Source of the DNA: an uncultured Prolixibacteraceae bacterium
GTDB lineage: Bacteria > Bacteroidota > Bacteroidia > Bacteroidales > Prolixibacteraceae
Length of the DNA: 47,412 bases
Assembly (NCBI GenBank): GCA_903834475.1
Contig: CAILJH010000230.1
Coordinates: forward strand, 1 to 47,412
Direction of reading: 5' to 3'
Part shown: in pieces, positions 17,138 through 26,367 of the stretch
Layout of the letters: the number at the start of each line of letters is the position of its first letter
How positions within the stretch are numbered: position 1 is the stretch's first letter
Position numbers and translations under genes: made by a program
The notes under the pieces: generated by a model
What the model saw: the letters and a program-made list of their open reading frames with translations, nothing else
The model's database searches: none
Told to the model about the DNA's origin: nothing

Positions 17138-18535
17138 CTATTTCCCATAAACCACTTTTAAAATTCTGAATTTTTCTTTCCATTTTTCGAACCATCCATT
17201 GCTGCTCCCAACATGAATAAACGGAACATTTCTGATCCGAAATCCGACTTTTTGTTTCAGAATTCCGGAAATTGGTTTCACTAATTGATTGCTGCTGATG
17301 ATGCAACGCGCCTTTTTAAATTCCATGCCCAGTAACAAATCAACCGGACTGATTAAGTCAAGCAAGCATTTCAGATGGAAAATCTGACCTTCATACACAA
17401 AATCACTTTCGAAGGTTAAAACGCGTTCAATCTGATCCAGAAATACCAGATTGTTATAGGTTGAAATCCGGTATTCGCCGGAATCAATCGAGATGGACGC
17501 ATAGGCGCGCAACACCAATTCATTATCGATCAGCCTGAAATTAAAATTGATATTGAGGCAGAAATCAGCCGGGTTGAGTTTCCATTCCAGGCTTCCTGTA
17601 AACTGCGACCTGAAATTCAGCGAAGCTCCCGGTTCCTTCATCAGCGTTGCTTTATAATTAAGCGGTACACCATTTTCCGATCTTTGCTTGAGGTAACTTT
17701 TTGCATCGGCATAGCCCCGGTTGATCAGTTCATCCACATTGATTTTGTTGAACATTAAATCCGGATCCAGGGGCAAAGGAAATTCCGGCTTAATCACATG
17801 CAGCGCAGTTCGTTCTCCTTCCGGCTTTCCGCTGTTCAGCTTTTCCAGTTGTTCCAGTTCAAGCAACAATCCGCCATCAGCACTGATTTCAATCATATGT
17901 ACATACTGAAGAAAACTGCCGTCTAAAAATTCGTGCGAGTTTCCGATGGCCCAAACCAGCCATATTTCCTTCGGGTTTCGTTTAATGGCTTCCGTGATAT
18001 TGGCATCTTTAATCCAAACGGCATCGGTGTACCAATCGCCGTTAATTTTTAGAGCCGGCATGAATATGGGCAGCGACATACCCGCCACCAGATGCTGCAA
18101 AGTCACATTCCGGTTGGAAAAAACTTCAATGGTTTTCTTTGAAAAGTTGCACACATTGAAAGTGGCATCAATGGTGGCGTTGGCATTCATCGTGGGTACA
18201 TCGATTCCCAAAGTAGGATAGACCTTGTTGATAATCCCATCCGCATTGCCAAAGGCTACAAATTTGCTTTTCGAAAAATAACTCCGGAAAGGAAGCAGCG
18301 ACGTAAAATTCATCACATTTACTTTTCGCCACCGGGTGGCCATATCACGGGGTTCAATTTCGGAACTGAGCATAGCCGTATTAAAAATCCCTCCGGATGT
18401 TCCGTCAAAATGGCTGAAGCTCAAACCCTCCTCTTCCAAAGCGATGATAACACCTGCCTGATAGGAAAGCCGGGCTCCTCCTCCGGCAAGAATCAGTGAA
18501 CGATGAATTCCGGTATTGTTTGAAATTATTTTCAC
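17138..18535 (-). CDS. Patatin-like phospholipase
   Basis: The 465-residue protein has the oxyanion motif GGGARLSY (residues 18-25), the nucleophile GTSGG (Ser47) and the dyad aspartate at Asp171 in YTDAVW, which replaces the usual DGG/DGA. This is a complete Ser-Asp dyad, so it should be an active acyl hydrolase. Residues ~300-465 form a beta-rich extension of unknown role. There is no signal peptide. Its start overlaps the stop of the preceding small membrane-protein gene by four bases, and that gene overlaps the next one likewise. The three genes therefore form a coupled unit. Confidence 0.88.
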   Translation of the reverse strand: MKIISNNTGIHRSLILAGGGARLSYQAGVIIALEEEGLSFSHFDGTSGGIFNTAMLSSEIEPRDMATRWRKVNVMNFTSLLPFRSYFSKSKFVAFGNADGIINKVYPTLGIDVPTMNANATIDATFNVCNFSKKTIEVFSNRNVTLQHLVAGMSLPIFMPALKINGDWYTDAVWIKDANITEAIKRNPKEIWLVWAIGNSHEFLDGSFLQYVHMIEISADGGLLLELEQLEKLNSGKPEGERTALHVIKPEFPLPLDPDLMFNKINVDELINRGYADAKSYLKQRSENGVPLNYKATLMKEPGASLNFRSQFTGSLEWKLNPADFCLNINFNFRLIDNELVLRAYASISIDSGEYRISTYNNLVFLDQIERVLTFESDFVYEGQIFHLKCLLDLISPVDLLLGMEFKKARCIISSNQLVKPISGILKQKVGFRIRNVPFIHVGSSNGWFEKWKEKFRILKVVYGK

Positions 18536-18936
18536 TCCATCCGTGTTTTAGCAATTTTTATTTCTGACTTCAAACTCCTCAGGTAAACAAAAAACAGAAT
18601 TCCGGAAACGAAATCAAAGGCAGCAACCATTCCGGCAACCGGAAGAAAAACCCCTTTCATAATTCCAACTGCCACAATGACAGATGCACCAAGCTTTTGA
18701 AGTGCCGACCAGAATATCACTACCTCGTTGTTATCTTCGTGGTATAAGGCATGAATCATCATTCCCCCAAACAGGAACATAAACATACCGATGGTAGCAA
18801 ATAGTTGACGTGTATTTGTATCAATGGCTGCGCCCACGAATTTCAGCACAAATGCCGGTGCTACTAATTGCATCGCCCCTGAAAACAATGTGGTTACTGA
18901 AATCAATAGCAAAATCAGCCGCATGTATTTTTTCAT
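18532..18936 (-). CDS. Small four-helix membrane protein, unrecognised
   Basis: The protein has 134 residues with about four transmembrane segments and a basic C-terminal tail. No confident family was recognised; it resembles small uncharacterised membrane proteins of the DUF4345 kind. It has ATGA overlaps with both neighbours, the patatin gene and the other small membrane-protein gene, which indicates co-translation. Confidence 0.65.
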   Translation of the reverse strand: MKKYMRLILLLISVTTLFSGAMQLVAPAFVLKFVGAAIDTNTRQLFATIGMFMFLFGGMMIHALYHEDNNEVVIFWSALQKLGASVIVAVGIMKGVFLPVAGMVAAFDFVSGILFFVYLRSLKSEIKIAKTRME

Positions 18937-19421
18937 GTTGATTTCTGGCTAAGTTTCATGGTATAAAATGTAAACATCGAGACCCAGGTGAGCACGCTAA
19001 AAAATACGCGCCAGTTATTCAGAACCATCCACCTCATCAACAAGGTCTTTAATTCTGCGTTGGTTTTTACTCCAGCGTATATGATATCGTTGATCGGAAA
19101 TATAAAATATTTTGCCATTGCAGTGGAACCCATAACACCAATCAAGACCAGAATTGCAGGCCATTTCAACGAAGTTTTCCATTCAGAAATAATCGCGATG
19201 GTTGCAGTGATCATCATGATTGGAATTAAGATCACAAACAGTTTGGTTGCCAGTGTTGCCGGTATGCCAAAATTGTTTTGAATCGTATCAATGTTTAATC
19301 CTTCCCAGCTTGCATACCAGAAAAGGACCAAAGAGGTCATCAAGCCCATGTGCATGGATGATACAAAAAAGGTATAACCGTTATTGATCGTTAGCAGCGC
19401 ATTTTTTAATTTCGAGTTCAT
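18933..19421 (-). CDS. DUF1772-like four-helix membrane protein
   Basis: The 162-residue protein has about four transmembrane helices. The segment FIFPINDII followed by LKTLLMRWMVLNNWRV resembles the conserved N and W-rich region of DUF1772 proteins, a family that includes anthrone-oxygenase-like members. The match is moderate. If it is related to anthrone oxygenases, an oxygen-dependent step on an aromatic or lipid compound is possible, but no catalytic residue is proven. It overlaps the next gene by four bases. Confidence 0.6.
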   Translation of the reverse strand: MNSKLKNALLTINNGYTFFVSSMHMGLMTSLVLFWYASWEGLNIDTIQNNFGIPATLATKLFVILIPIMMITATIAIISEWKTSLKWPAILVLIGVMGSTAMAKYFIFPINDIIYAGVKTNAELKTLLMRWMVLNNWRVFFSVLTWVSMFTFYTMKLSQKST

Positions 19422-19434
19422 AGTCGTTGTATTT

Positions 19435-20322
19435 TTAAATTTTATATTTTTCGTAATCGGTGATGGATGGAGCGGGCAGCCAATCTTCGTTTAGGCCCAA
19501 ATTAATCACGCTTTCAAAGCCTTCAGGAGTAACCTGAGTTGGCTTATCTGCATAAGTCATGAACCAACATTCGAAATGATCATCCAAAATCCCATTGGTT
19601 TCAGGCATGTACATGGTGAAGAATGGTTTACTCTGAATCTGAAGATCCTTTAGAAATTTGGTGCGCGGATGGTCGCCAATAAACAAGCGGCCAGTAGCAC
19701 TTTTTCCGAATTTAATCCCGGCTTTAGCCTTGAAATTAATGTACGACGCCATCAGCATATTCCGGAAATGGCTGTAATTAATCGAACCGATGCTGATTGG
19801 AAAAATAATTTTTCTGGGCCGGTCGATTTCGATCCGGAAGGCAAATTGCCCATCCAATTCGTACTGAGCGCTTACCAGGTTATCTGTCTCGATAAAGTCG
19901 AGGTTTGCCTTATGCTTGGGCATTCCCCAGATTCCTTTTCCGCCTTTAACCGATATTTCTGAACTTACCGGCAGGTCTAATATAAACTGACCCGTTTTAT
20001 AGGTTTTCATCAGTATGACCGGAAGCAAGGCCGGCGCCGGTTTACTGCCTCTGGTTACTGCCAAAGCAATACTGTATTCAATGTACTTTCCGATGGTCGT
20101 GTGCCGGTAATCAATCACAGTGACCATAAAAACAGCCTTACCAGATACTTTGACCGGATGCAATTCATTTCCGGGCAACATCGTTTTTGCCTTTTCATAG
20201 TCACAAAAAAAGCCGGCCATCAGGGCAGGTGACTGGGTTGCGCTTACAGGCAGATGAAATGTTATCCCATCGACCATGGCATAACGGCCTTCATAATCTC
20301 TGATTCGTTTTGGTACTGACAT
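19435..20322 (-). CDS. Acetoacetate decarboxylase family protein
   Basis: The 295-residue protein matches the ADC superfamily. It contains the signature GGKGIWGMPKHKANLDF near residues 125-141, where the Lys of MPK corresponds to the Schiff-base lysine. The second Lys of the usual adjacent pair is His here. ADC relatives include decarboxylases, aldolase-dehydratases and enzymes of polyketide or lipid metabolism. The substrate is not predictable. It lies 13 bases upstream of the DUF1772-like gene and 43 bases after the alpha/beta hydrolase gene. Confidence 0.82.
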   Translation of the reverse strand: MSVPKRIRDYEGRYAMVDGITFHLPVSATQSPALMAGFFCDYEKAKTMLPGNELHPVKVSGKAVFMVTVIDYRHTTIGKYIEYSIALAVTRGSKPAPALLPVILMKTYKTGQFILDLPVSSEISVKGGKGIWGMPKHKANLDFIETDNLVSAQYELDGQFAFRIEIDRPRKIIFPISIGSINYSHFRNMLMASYINFKAKAGIKFGKSATGRLFIGDHPRTKFLKDLQIQSKPFFTMYMPETNGILDDHFECWFMTYADKPTQVTPEGFESVINLGLNEDWLPAPSITDYEKYKI

Positions 20323-20365
20323 AGTATTGAAAGTTGTTAATTAAGAGTTATTTAAAGTCACTTAT

Positions 20366-21379
20366 TCATGCATTCAATTCATCAATCATCACCGGGAACA
20401 CATCCTGATGTGCATTCTTGCCCAGGAAAATATCCAGGTGACTATAGGTATCGTACAGATACAACTTATGAAATCCGGGTTTTAGCCGGTTGAAATATTC
20501 GAAAGAATTCTCCTGACTTTCACTTCGGAAACATTTATTAAGCTTTCCGGCAAAAAATACAAACCGGGCGTCGGTTGCCGGATTTTCATTAGCGTAATGT
20601 TTCGTTCCGTCAACAGAAACTAATGAGCCATAATGAACTCCTTTCCGGATGTGTCTGAAAAAATGGATGGGTACCGGACCAAATTCATTCCGGATCCATT
20701 CCTTCGTTTCATCGGTGAGATTCTCCAGTTCCCATAATGCCGGAAACCCTGCACCATAAGTAAAACTTACGAATTTGCCAACCGTGGTATCCTTTTCGAA
20801 ATGGGTGCCGAGTACCAAAGCTCTAAAAAGTTTTGAACGAAAATCAGGTGAATAATCGCCCCATCGCGGGTTGATGTAGTCGGTAATCAACCCAGCCATT
20901 TCAAGAATAACATCCAGTTTGACTTTCGACCAGGAAGGAACAACCGGATGAAGCGAAACCGCATTGCTCACAATCGTTGTCACCTGTGGCACCAATCCCT
21001 CAACTGCCGAAATCATAAAACTTGTAGAACCCTGGCAATGAATTATTGCCTTGCATTGGCTGGAACCACTTATCTCACAGACTTTTTGGATGGCTGCCGG
21101 ATGGTCGTTTTTGGCTACCACATCCAAATCCCATTTATTTGCCGGAAACTCAGTACTTGCACGCCAGTTCTCAAGGAAAACATCATATCCGGCATCCGCA
21201 AGCATATCCAGCAAATTAACTTCATTGGGCGGATTGAAAATATTCGCACGAACCCCGGCTCCATGCACGAGCATAACCGGTCCGCGATGTTTTGAACGAT
21301 CGTGTTTTAACCGCCAAATATTGCATTCAAAACCATCATAGGCTTTAAAAGGAATGGTATCAAATTTATGACCCGGCAT
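20366..21379 (-). CDS. Alpha/beta hydrolase with Cys nucleophile position (IHCQG), GMC-associated type
   Basis: This 337-residue protein has the hydrolase opening MLVHGAGVRANIF (oxyanion region), ENWRAST after the second strand, and the nucleophile elbow IHCQGS, with Cys115 where Ser is normal. Candidate acid and base residues lie in the C-terminal part, the His in SHLDIF. A Cys at this position also occurs in PHA synthases (GxCxG) and dienelactone hydrolase. From memory, similar hydrolases with this elbow are fused to GMC oxidoreductases in actinobacteria; here both exist as separate genes in one cluster. There is no signal peptide. The function could be ester or polyester hydrolysis or acyl transfer. 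Confidence 0.8.
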   Translation of the reverse strand: MPGHKFDTIPFKAYDGFECNIWRLKHDRSKHRGPVMLVHGAGVRANIFNPPNEVNLLDMLADAGYDVFLENWRASTEFPANKWDLDVVAKNDHPAAIQKVCEISGSSQCKAIIHCQGSTSFMISAVEGLVPQVTTIVSNAVSLHPVVPSWSKVKLDVILEMAGLITDYINPRWGDYSPDFRSKLFRALVLGTHFEKDTTVGKFVSFTYGAGFPALWELENLTDETKEWIRNEFGPVPIHFFRHIRKGVHYGSLVSVDGTKHYANENPATDARFVFFAGKLNKCFRSESQENSFEYFNRLKPGFHKLYLYDTYSHLDIFLGKNAHQDVFPVMIDELNA

Positions 21380-21510
21380 CTCTCAGATTAGATTTGTTAA
21401 AAAAATGAGCTATCATCGATATCTCCAATTGTTTTTTCAGCATGAATTTTTTATATTCATATTTTAAGACCAATATATCTTTTATTTAATTCAGAAAGAA
21501 ATATTTTAAG

Positions 21511-22653
21511 CTAAACTTGTTTTTTTTCTCTGTTATCCGAAGTTGGGGTTGCCACTGATCCACGCAATTTCATTAGTTTGTTCAAAAGGTCGAACCAGAA
21601 TGGAGCGCCTAATGAAAGAGCCAATGCAGTAATAACCCAACCCAGAAGCGATTTTAAAATACAAAGAAAATAATGAGTGGTGCATTCATATGTTTCCCAT
21701 TCAAGTCCGATTGCATGATGAACATTGCTGATATCATTTCTCGTTAAAGTTTCAGCCCTATTAATTAATGTGTCTCGTCGTGCCATTAAAAACTGGTATT
21801 TTGCCAGTTCTAAAGAATCATTTGCATTACTTCCGCTACCATAATTATTCTTCGATGAGCCGTTTTTTTCTTGCTCTGCAGCAGCTCTTTTGTATTCATT
21901 TTTCTGCATCATAAGGTCAGTATCCAAATTTGGGTGATCTTTTACAAAGGCATCGGCCTGCTGAACCAGTTGCTCCCTCAGTTTCGGATCTTTCTCCAAT
22001 TTGTTCACCAGTTTTATCGTATCCACGTTAAATACAATCGCGATTGTCAAGCCGACGAAGAATAAAATAAATTGCGTATGCTTTTTATACCAGCCAGAAG
22101 CCCGATCCATTGTTTCATCGAACCAGGTCTCCAGATGCTTCCTGAATTTTACGACATCGCCTTCAGCATCAGCCCAAATCGATTTCAGGTAACTTAAAGT
22201 TTGCTCGTTGATATGTGCTTCACCCCAATTGGTCTTTTTTTCATCCAACGATTTCTGAATCAATGACTTGAAATCATCTCCCGGCCTCACATCCTTACCA
22301 CGAAGTAAATCAACAATTACTTTCGAGAAAGTTTGCTTATTTATATAGGATGGCTTGCCATGATTGTTGCGCTCTGCCAGAAATTGAATCAGTGGATGTT
22401 TATAATATACGAATGAGGCAGAATTCAATTCACCGCCATTTCCGGATTTTTTAAACAAATACAAAACACTTTTAAACCTTGACGCGAACTTATTTTCATC
22501 CTCGAGCATCCGAAACACGGCACGCTCTAAGATCTTTGCCCTGAACCCAAAGTATGAGGCTATTATTTCCTGAATAATAGTCGCAAGCAGACTATAAAGC
22601 AGATAAATAAATACCAATCCGATGACAATATCTAACACAACTGAATTCAGCAT
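21511..22653 (-). CDS. Unrecognised membrane protein with central soluble domain
   Basis: The 380-residue protein has three clear hydrophobic segments: residues ~5-27 (VVLDIVIGLVFIYLLYSL), ~195-213 (FILFFVGLTIAIVF) and ~330-355 near the C-terminus. The regions between are charged. An ILERAVFRML segment and FVYYKHPLIQFL follow the first helix. I have seen this type as an uncharacterised membrane family but cannot name it. It lies 27 bases before the Lgt gene ends, in the same orientation, and is preceded by an AT-rich gap 21380-21510 toward the hydrolase. Confidence 0.7.
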   Translation of the reverse strand: MLNSVVLDIVIGLVFIYLLYSLLATIIQEIIASYFGFRAKILERAVFRMLEDENKFASRFKSVLYLFKKSGNGGELNSASFVYYKHPLIQFLAERNNHGKPSYINKQTFSKVIVDLLRGKDVRPGDDFKSLIQKSLDEKKTNWGEAHINEQTLSYLKSIWADAEGDVVKFRKHLETWFDETMDRASGWYKKHTQFILFFVGLTIAIVFNVDTIKLVNKLEKDPKLREQLVQQADAFVKDHPNLDTDLMMQKNEYKRAAAEQEKNGSSKNNYGSGSNANDSLELAKYQFLMARRDTLINRAETLTRNDISNVHHAIGLEWETYECTTHYFLCILKSLLGWVITALALSLGAPFWFDLLNKLMKLRGSVATPTSDNREKKQV

Positions 22654-22680
22654 ATCAAATCGTTCATTTCTATTTCATAC

Positions 22681-23544
22681 TCAGGTATATATCCGGGATT
22701 CACTATAAAAAACGTGCCTCTTCAAACCCCATTTATACTTAACGGTCAAGATGCCAAGTGAAACCAGAAAGATTGCACACGACATAAATTGTCCGGTCGA
22801 AAAATGACCAACCCATCCCCTGTTTTCATCTCCCCTGAAAAATTCGGTCATAAACCGCAAAACCGCATAACTCATCCAGAACAGAAAGAAAAGAACGCCG
22901 GGTTTAAAAAGATCTTTCTTCCATAGAAAGGTGAAGAGGGAAAACAAAATTATTCCTTTCAGCACGCAATAAAGCTGAACCGGATGAACCGGCAATGAAA
23001 GGATGTCACCAGAACTGATCAGTCCTTTATTCAAATGGTCGAAATAAGTATAACTGCCAACGGGATATTGCACCGACCAGGGCAGATTGCTCAATGTTCC
23101 GTAATCGCAGCCATTCAGAAAGCAGGCAAAACGACCAACCATCGGGCCAATTCCCAGAACCGATGCTATCACATCAAGGTATTTCCAAAGCGAAATCCTA
23201 TGAAACGCACCATACGAAACAATTCCGACCATTCCTCCGAGGTAAACACCAAATGAAACGGTAGCGCCGTTTAGTTCCGTCAAGATTTCAGGATGTGAAT
23301 AGGTGTAACTGAAGTTTTGAACCAGGTAAAAGATCCGTGATCCAAGCACTGCAGCAACCGATCCCCACAAGGCAATTCCTGCTGCATGATGGGTATCCAG
23401 ACCCGTTGATTTGCACCGTTTCAGCAACACAACGATTCCCAATCCGAGCATGATGGCATACACCACGGCCGGATCAGGAATCAGATAACTGAATATATCG
23501 TTGTGAAACAAATGATTAAAGTACTCAATGAGTCTTGGACGCAT
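22681..23544 (-). CDS. lgt: Prolipoprotein diacylglyceryl transferase (Lgt) homologue
   Basis: The 287-residue polytopic membrane protein carries the Lgt signature GRFACFLNGCDYG, an upstream GGMVGIVSYGAFHR segment, HPVQLYCVLKG and a C-terminal FRGDENRG segment. Lgt transfers diacylglycerol from phosphatidylglycerol to the lipobox cysteine of lipoprotein precursors. Housekeeping lgt normally lies elsewhere, so this is probably a second, cluster-specific copy, but that cannot be checked here. Its start lies 15 bases from the end of a secreted metalloprotease gene whose tail contains Cys residues before a hydrophobic segment. Confidence 0.9.
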   Translation of the reverse strand: MRPRLIEYFNHLFHNDIFSYLIPDPAVVYAIMLGLGIVVLLKRCKSTGLDTHHAAGIALWGSVAAVLGSRIFYLVQNFSYTYSHPEILTELNGATVSFGVYLGGMVGIVSYGAFHRISLWKYLDVIASVLGIGPMVGRFACFLNGCDYGTLSNLPWSVQYPVGSYTYFDHLNKGLISSGDILSLPVHPVQLYCVLKGIILFSLFTFLWKKDLFKPGVLFFLFWMSYAVLRFMTEFFRGDENRGWVGHFSTGQFMSCAIFLVSLGILTVKYKWGLKRHVFYSESRIYT

Positions 23545-23559
23545 AGTTCATTTCCAGTG

Positions 23560-25983
23560 TTATACTATTTTTGTTTTTCTTCTTCGGTACACAATTAATC
23601 CGAGCAATGGAAGAAGAGGAATCAATGCCATTTTAGATGAAGAGTTTGATGCTGAGGCAGTACACGAACAATCTTTTGTTCCGGTGCCATTGATTGCAGC
23701 CCTCCCGGCAGGAACATTGACCGCCAGAAAGTTATTTCCGGGCTGAATGGAACTGCGCAGGTTTCCCCCGGCACCATCGCGGGTCGTTACTTTGTAAAAA
23801 AGATCGGAACCGGCTTTCAAAGTATTCCAGTCGGCTACAGGCATTGCGTATGTTACCGTGCCTCCTGCTGCTGATACCACTCCACCAAGCCATGCACTGG
23901 TTATATGATTCATTGTAAATGCTTCATCATTCGCCACCTCAAACTGATACTCGGTGTTAAATGGCAGTGTTCCTCCGGTTACCACGTTACTTCCCGAAAA
24001 AGTATAGTCATCCCCGGTCCAAACAGTGAATACAGGACCTGCGGCACTGGCGCGGTTTAAGTACGAATGATCAATGTCGATAATGGCATCTTTGGGTGAT
24101 AGGAATATGCCTGCACGTGCATAACCAGCCAGTAATTTATGAACCAGGCGCGATGACTTATAAAGAGGAGCCAGTTGCTTCAATAAATTGAGGTAAGAAT
24201 CGTGAATGGATTTATCACTTCCGTCGAGAAGCACACCAACTCCGGCAGTAGTCATTGCCTTGATTGTATTCATATTAATACTGAGTGTTCCAAGATCGAA
24301 GGCATCATTCATTCCCTGGCGGGAACTCCATTGCGCCCATGACACGATTTGTCCGGCAGAGTGAACTTCGTTGGAAGCATCGGTTAAATTTTTATGCTCC
24401 GGAAATACATCCAGCGATTCGGATGCTCTCGGGCACCATCCGCTTTGTGTGGGGGCGGCACAATTGTGTCCCCACCAACCGGCAAAAACATTGGTGTTAA
24501 AATTGGTGCAGGCCCAAAAATCCGCCAGTCCTTCATTGATGGCACCCGTCATGGAACCGCCGCCAACCCCGTATTGCAGACCATTTAAACGATGTCCGAA
24601 TTCATGGGCGATAACCGTGCCGTCGCATCCGGCATTAAAAACAGCGACACCTGCACCGGCCGGGTTACAGAGCGTCGATGCTGAAGTGGTTGCATCGCCG
24701 ATGTGGAAAGCGGGAGGACAGCAAAATGAATTTCCTCCGACCTTATTAAATGTCACATTCACCTGACCAAAGTCCTGACTTCCCAAAAGCATATAGGTTT
24801 TTCTTTCATTAAAGATATGAGCGTAAATATTCACCTGCTGAAAGAGTCCGTTATAACCGGTCTGGCTGGTTCTTTCAATAGTGGTTCCGTTTATGGGTGA
24901 AATATTAAAATTTGCTGTACCTGAACCATCGTCGGGTATGGTAACAATTCCTGAAGTGCCGTCAGTTCCGACATTGGTCAGGGTAACTACTCCGGTATTT
25001 TTCAAAGTATAAACACCATTTGATGAGGCATCGACATCAAATGTCATTTCCCTGGTAGGCGAATTGGGATCTGGATAGAATGCCAATCCTTTCGCGTTGT
25101 CAAAAAAGAACAATGGGAACAACTGAAGTACTTTTCCAGAATCAGCGTCAATCCAAACCTGGTAGTCACCTTCAGCAGTGATTTCAGTTTTCCATACGTA
25201 TTTAAAGCCTTCACCATAAGGAAGCAAGACTATTTCACCGACGTTTTTTGGTCTTATCTCATCAATTTTATTTTCCGATCTGATCTGTGCAATGGCTTTT
25301 GCAGAAGCTTCTTTCAACGACAGCGTTTTGCCGTTCGTTGGTTTTACCGTGTTGTAAAACTTTCCCTGAAGGGAAACAATTTCATTCTCATTTCGGTTGG
25401 TAATACTGACCGATGTATTGTCAATGATCACATCATCAAAGTATTGGTCGAAACGGTATATGGAAACAGTAACATTAGACTGCCGCTTTAACTCGTTACC
25501 CAATTCATTCAGCATGTTATCAGAGGATGTGCTGACATTGAGCATTTCTTTCTGAATTCTTCCTTTGGTGGTTTCCTTACCAATTCGGATCTGTTCGTCA
25601 ATGTAACCACCATCCGACTTTGCCGTGGTTGCCTCGATGTTTAACCGCATTTCCTTATCCAGGTGTAACGGGCTTTTCAGCGATTCGAGGAAGGTTGAAA
25701 TCAGTTTCTTCGCATCATCCTGAGATTTCACATATTGCCCGTTGACATTAATCTGGAAATTTTCTCCTTCGTAAGTTGGCAGTTGACCTCCGGCATTTTT
25801 AAAAGGCACCTGTTCCAAACGGTATTCAACCGGAGGTCTTCGTTCTTCAGGAACAAAAACCTGTTTGATTTTGTAACTCGATTCAACACCTGGCCCATTG
25901 GGTTGGGAATATGCCGCTGAACCTGCAATTACCATCAATAAAACCATGGCGGTAATTATTTTCAAAATAGGATTGTGTTTCAT
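23560..25983 (-). CDS. Secreted M36-like (fungalysin/thermolysin-type) metalloprotease with C-terminal sorting-like tail
   Basis: The chosen ATG at 25983 starts a clear signal peptide (MKHNPILKIITAMVLLMVI...SQ). The protein has 807 residues. An N-terminal propeptide with FTP/PepSY-like segments (KTLSLKEASAKAIAQI, YQVWIDADSGKVL) is followed by the peptidase domain with HEFGH at residues 460-464 and the third ligand in INEGLADF (Glu484). After the peptidase come beta-rich modules. The last 37 residues have Cys at 772 and 774, a Ser-rich linker, a hydrophobic helix (ALIPLLPLLGLIVY) and a basic RRRK end. That layout resembles MYXO-CTERM/GlyGly-CTERM tripartite signals. The protein is probably exported and anchored at or released from the surface. 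Confidence 0.9.
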   Translation of the reverse strand: MKHNPILKIITAMVLLMVIAGSAAYSQPNGPGVESSYKIKQVFVPEERRPPVEYRLEQVPFKNAGGQLPTYEGENFQINVNGQYVKSQDDAKKLISTFLESLKSPLHLDKEMRLNIEATTAKSDGGYIDEQIRIGKETTKGRIQKEMLNVSTSSDNMLNELGNELKRQSNVTVSIYRFDQYFDDVIIDNTSVSITNRNENEIVSLQGKFYNTVKPTNGKTLSLKEASAKAIAQIRSENKIDEIRPKNVGEIVLLPYGEGFKYVWKTEITAEGDYQVWIDADSGKVLQLFPLFFFDNAKGLAFYPDPNSPTREMTFDVDASSNGVYTLKNTGVVTLTNVGTDGTSGIVTIPDDGSGTANFNISPINGTTIERTSQTGYNGLFQQVNIYAHIFNERKTYMLLGSQDFGQVNVTFNKVGGNSFCCPPAFHIGDATTSASTLCNPAGAGVAVFNAGCDGTVIAHEFGHRLNGLQYGVGGGSMTGAINEGLADFWACTNFNTNVFAGWWGHNCAAPTQSGWCPRASESLDVFPEHKNLTDASNEVHSAGQIVSWAQWSSRQGMNDAFDLGTLSINMNTIKAMTTAGVGVLLDGSDKSIHDSYLNLLKQLAPLYKSSRLVHKLLAGYARAGIFLSPKDAIIDIDHSYLNRASAAGPVFTVWTGDDYTFSGSNVVTGGTLPFNTEYQFEVANDEAFTMNHITSAWLGGVVSAAGGTVTYAMPVADWNTLKAGSDLFYKVTTRDGAGGNLRSSIQPGNNFLAVNVPAGRAAINGTGTKDCSCTASASNSSSKMALIPLLPLLGLIVYRRRKTKIV

Positions 25984-26068
25984 AGTTGTTGAAGTTTTGA
26001 TTCTTTTATGTTTTTTGATACCAAAAATTAAGCAAACTGGCATGGTTTTCAGAAAGTCACTTGCAAAA

Positions 26069-26359
26069 TCAAAGTTCTGCAGTGTTTGTCCTTTCCGCAG
26101 GAATCATCAAATCCCGTTCAGCCATCAGGGCAAAAGAGTCGGTATAGTCAACTTTTAATTTTTCGCCTTTGAATCTGAACTGATATGATTTTCCTGAAAC
26201 TGCACCAATAAAAGTTCTTGAATATTTACCTGTATATTCAAATACCCGGTCAGGTTTATCTTCCGATAAAGGGTCCAAAACATTTTCAATTTTCTCCTGA
26301 TGATTAGAAGAATTTACTTCATTCATATATTCTTTTCTTTTGTTTCCGCAGCAGTTCAT
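26069..26359 (-). CDS. Small unrecognised soluble protein
   Basis: The protein has 96 residues. A charged, Asn/Glu-rich N-terminus is followed by a compact beta-like region with FEYTGKYSRTFIGAVSGKSYQF. There is no signal peptide or membrane segment. The KxxxYxG...FSG-like pattern loosely recalls small beta proteins from phage-like structures, but this is weak. It starts nine bases after the DUF1360 gene ends and is on the same strand, so it is probably co-expressed. Confidence 0.55.
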   Translation of the reverse strand: MNCCGNKRKEYMNEVNSSNHQEKIENVLDPLSEDKPDRVFEYTGKYSRTFIGAVSGKSYQFRFKGEKLKVDYTDSFALMAERDLMIPAERTNTAEL

Positions 26360-26367
26360 TCTGTGTG

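Noticed and set aside
16849-17148. Minus-strand ORF of 99 residues between the patatin and phosphoesterase genes
   Set aside because: It spans the palindromic REP-like element, including both hairpins, and shows no protein family. It is probably an accidental frame through a repeat.
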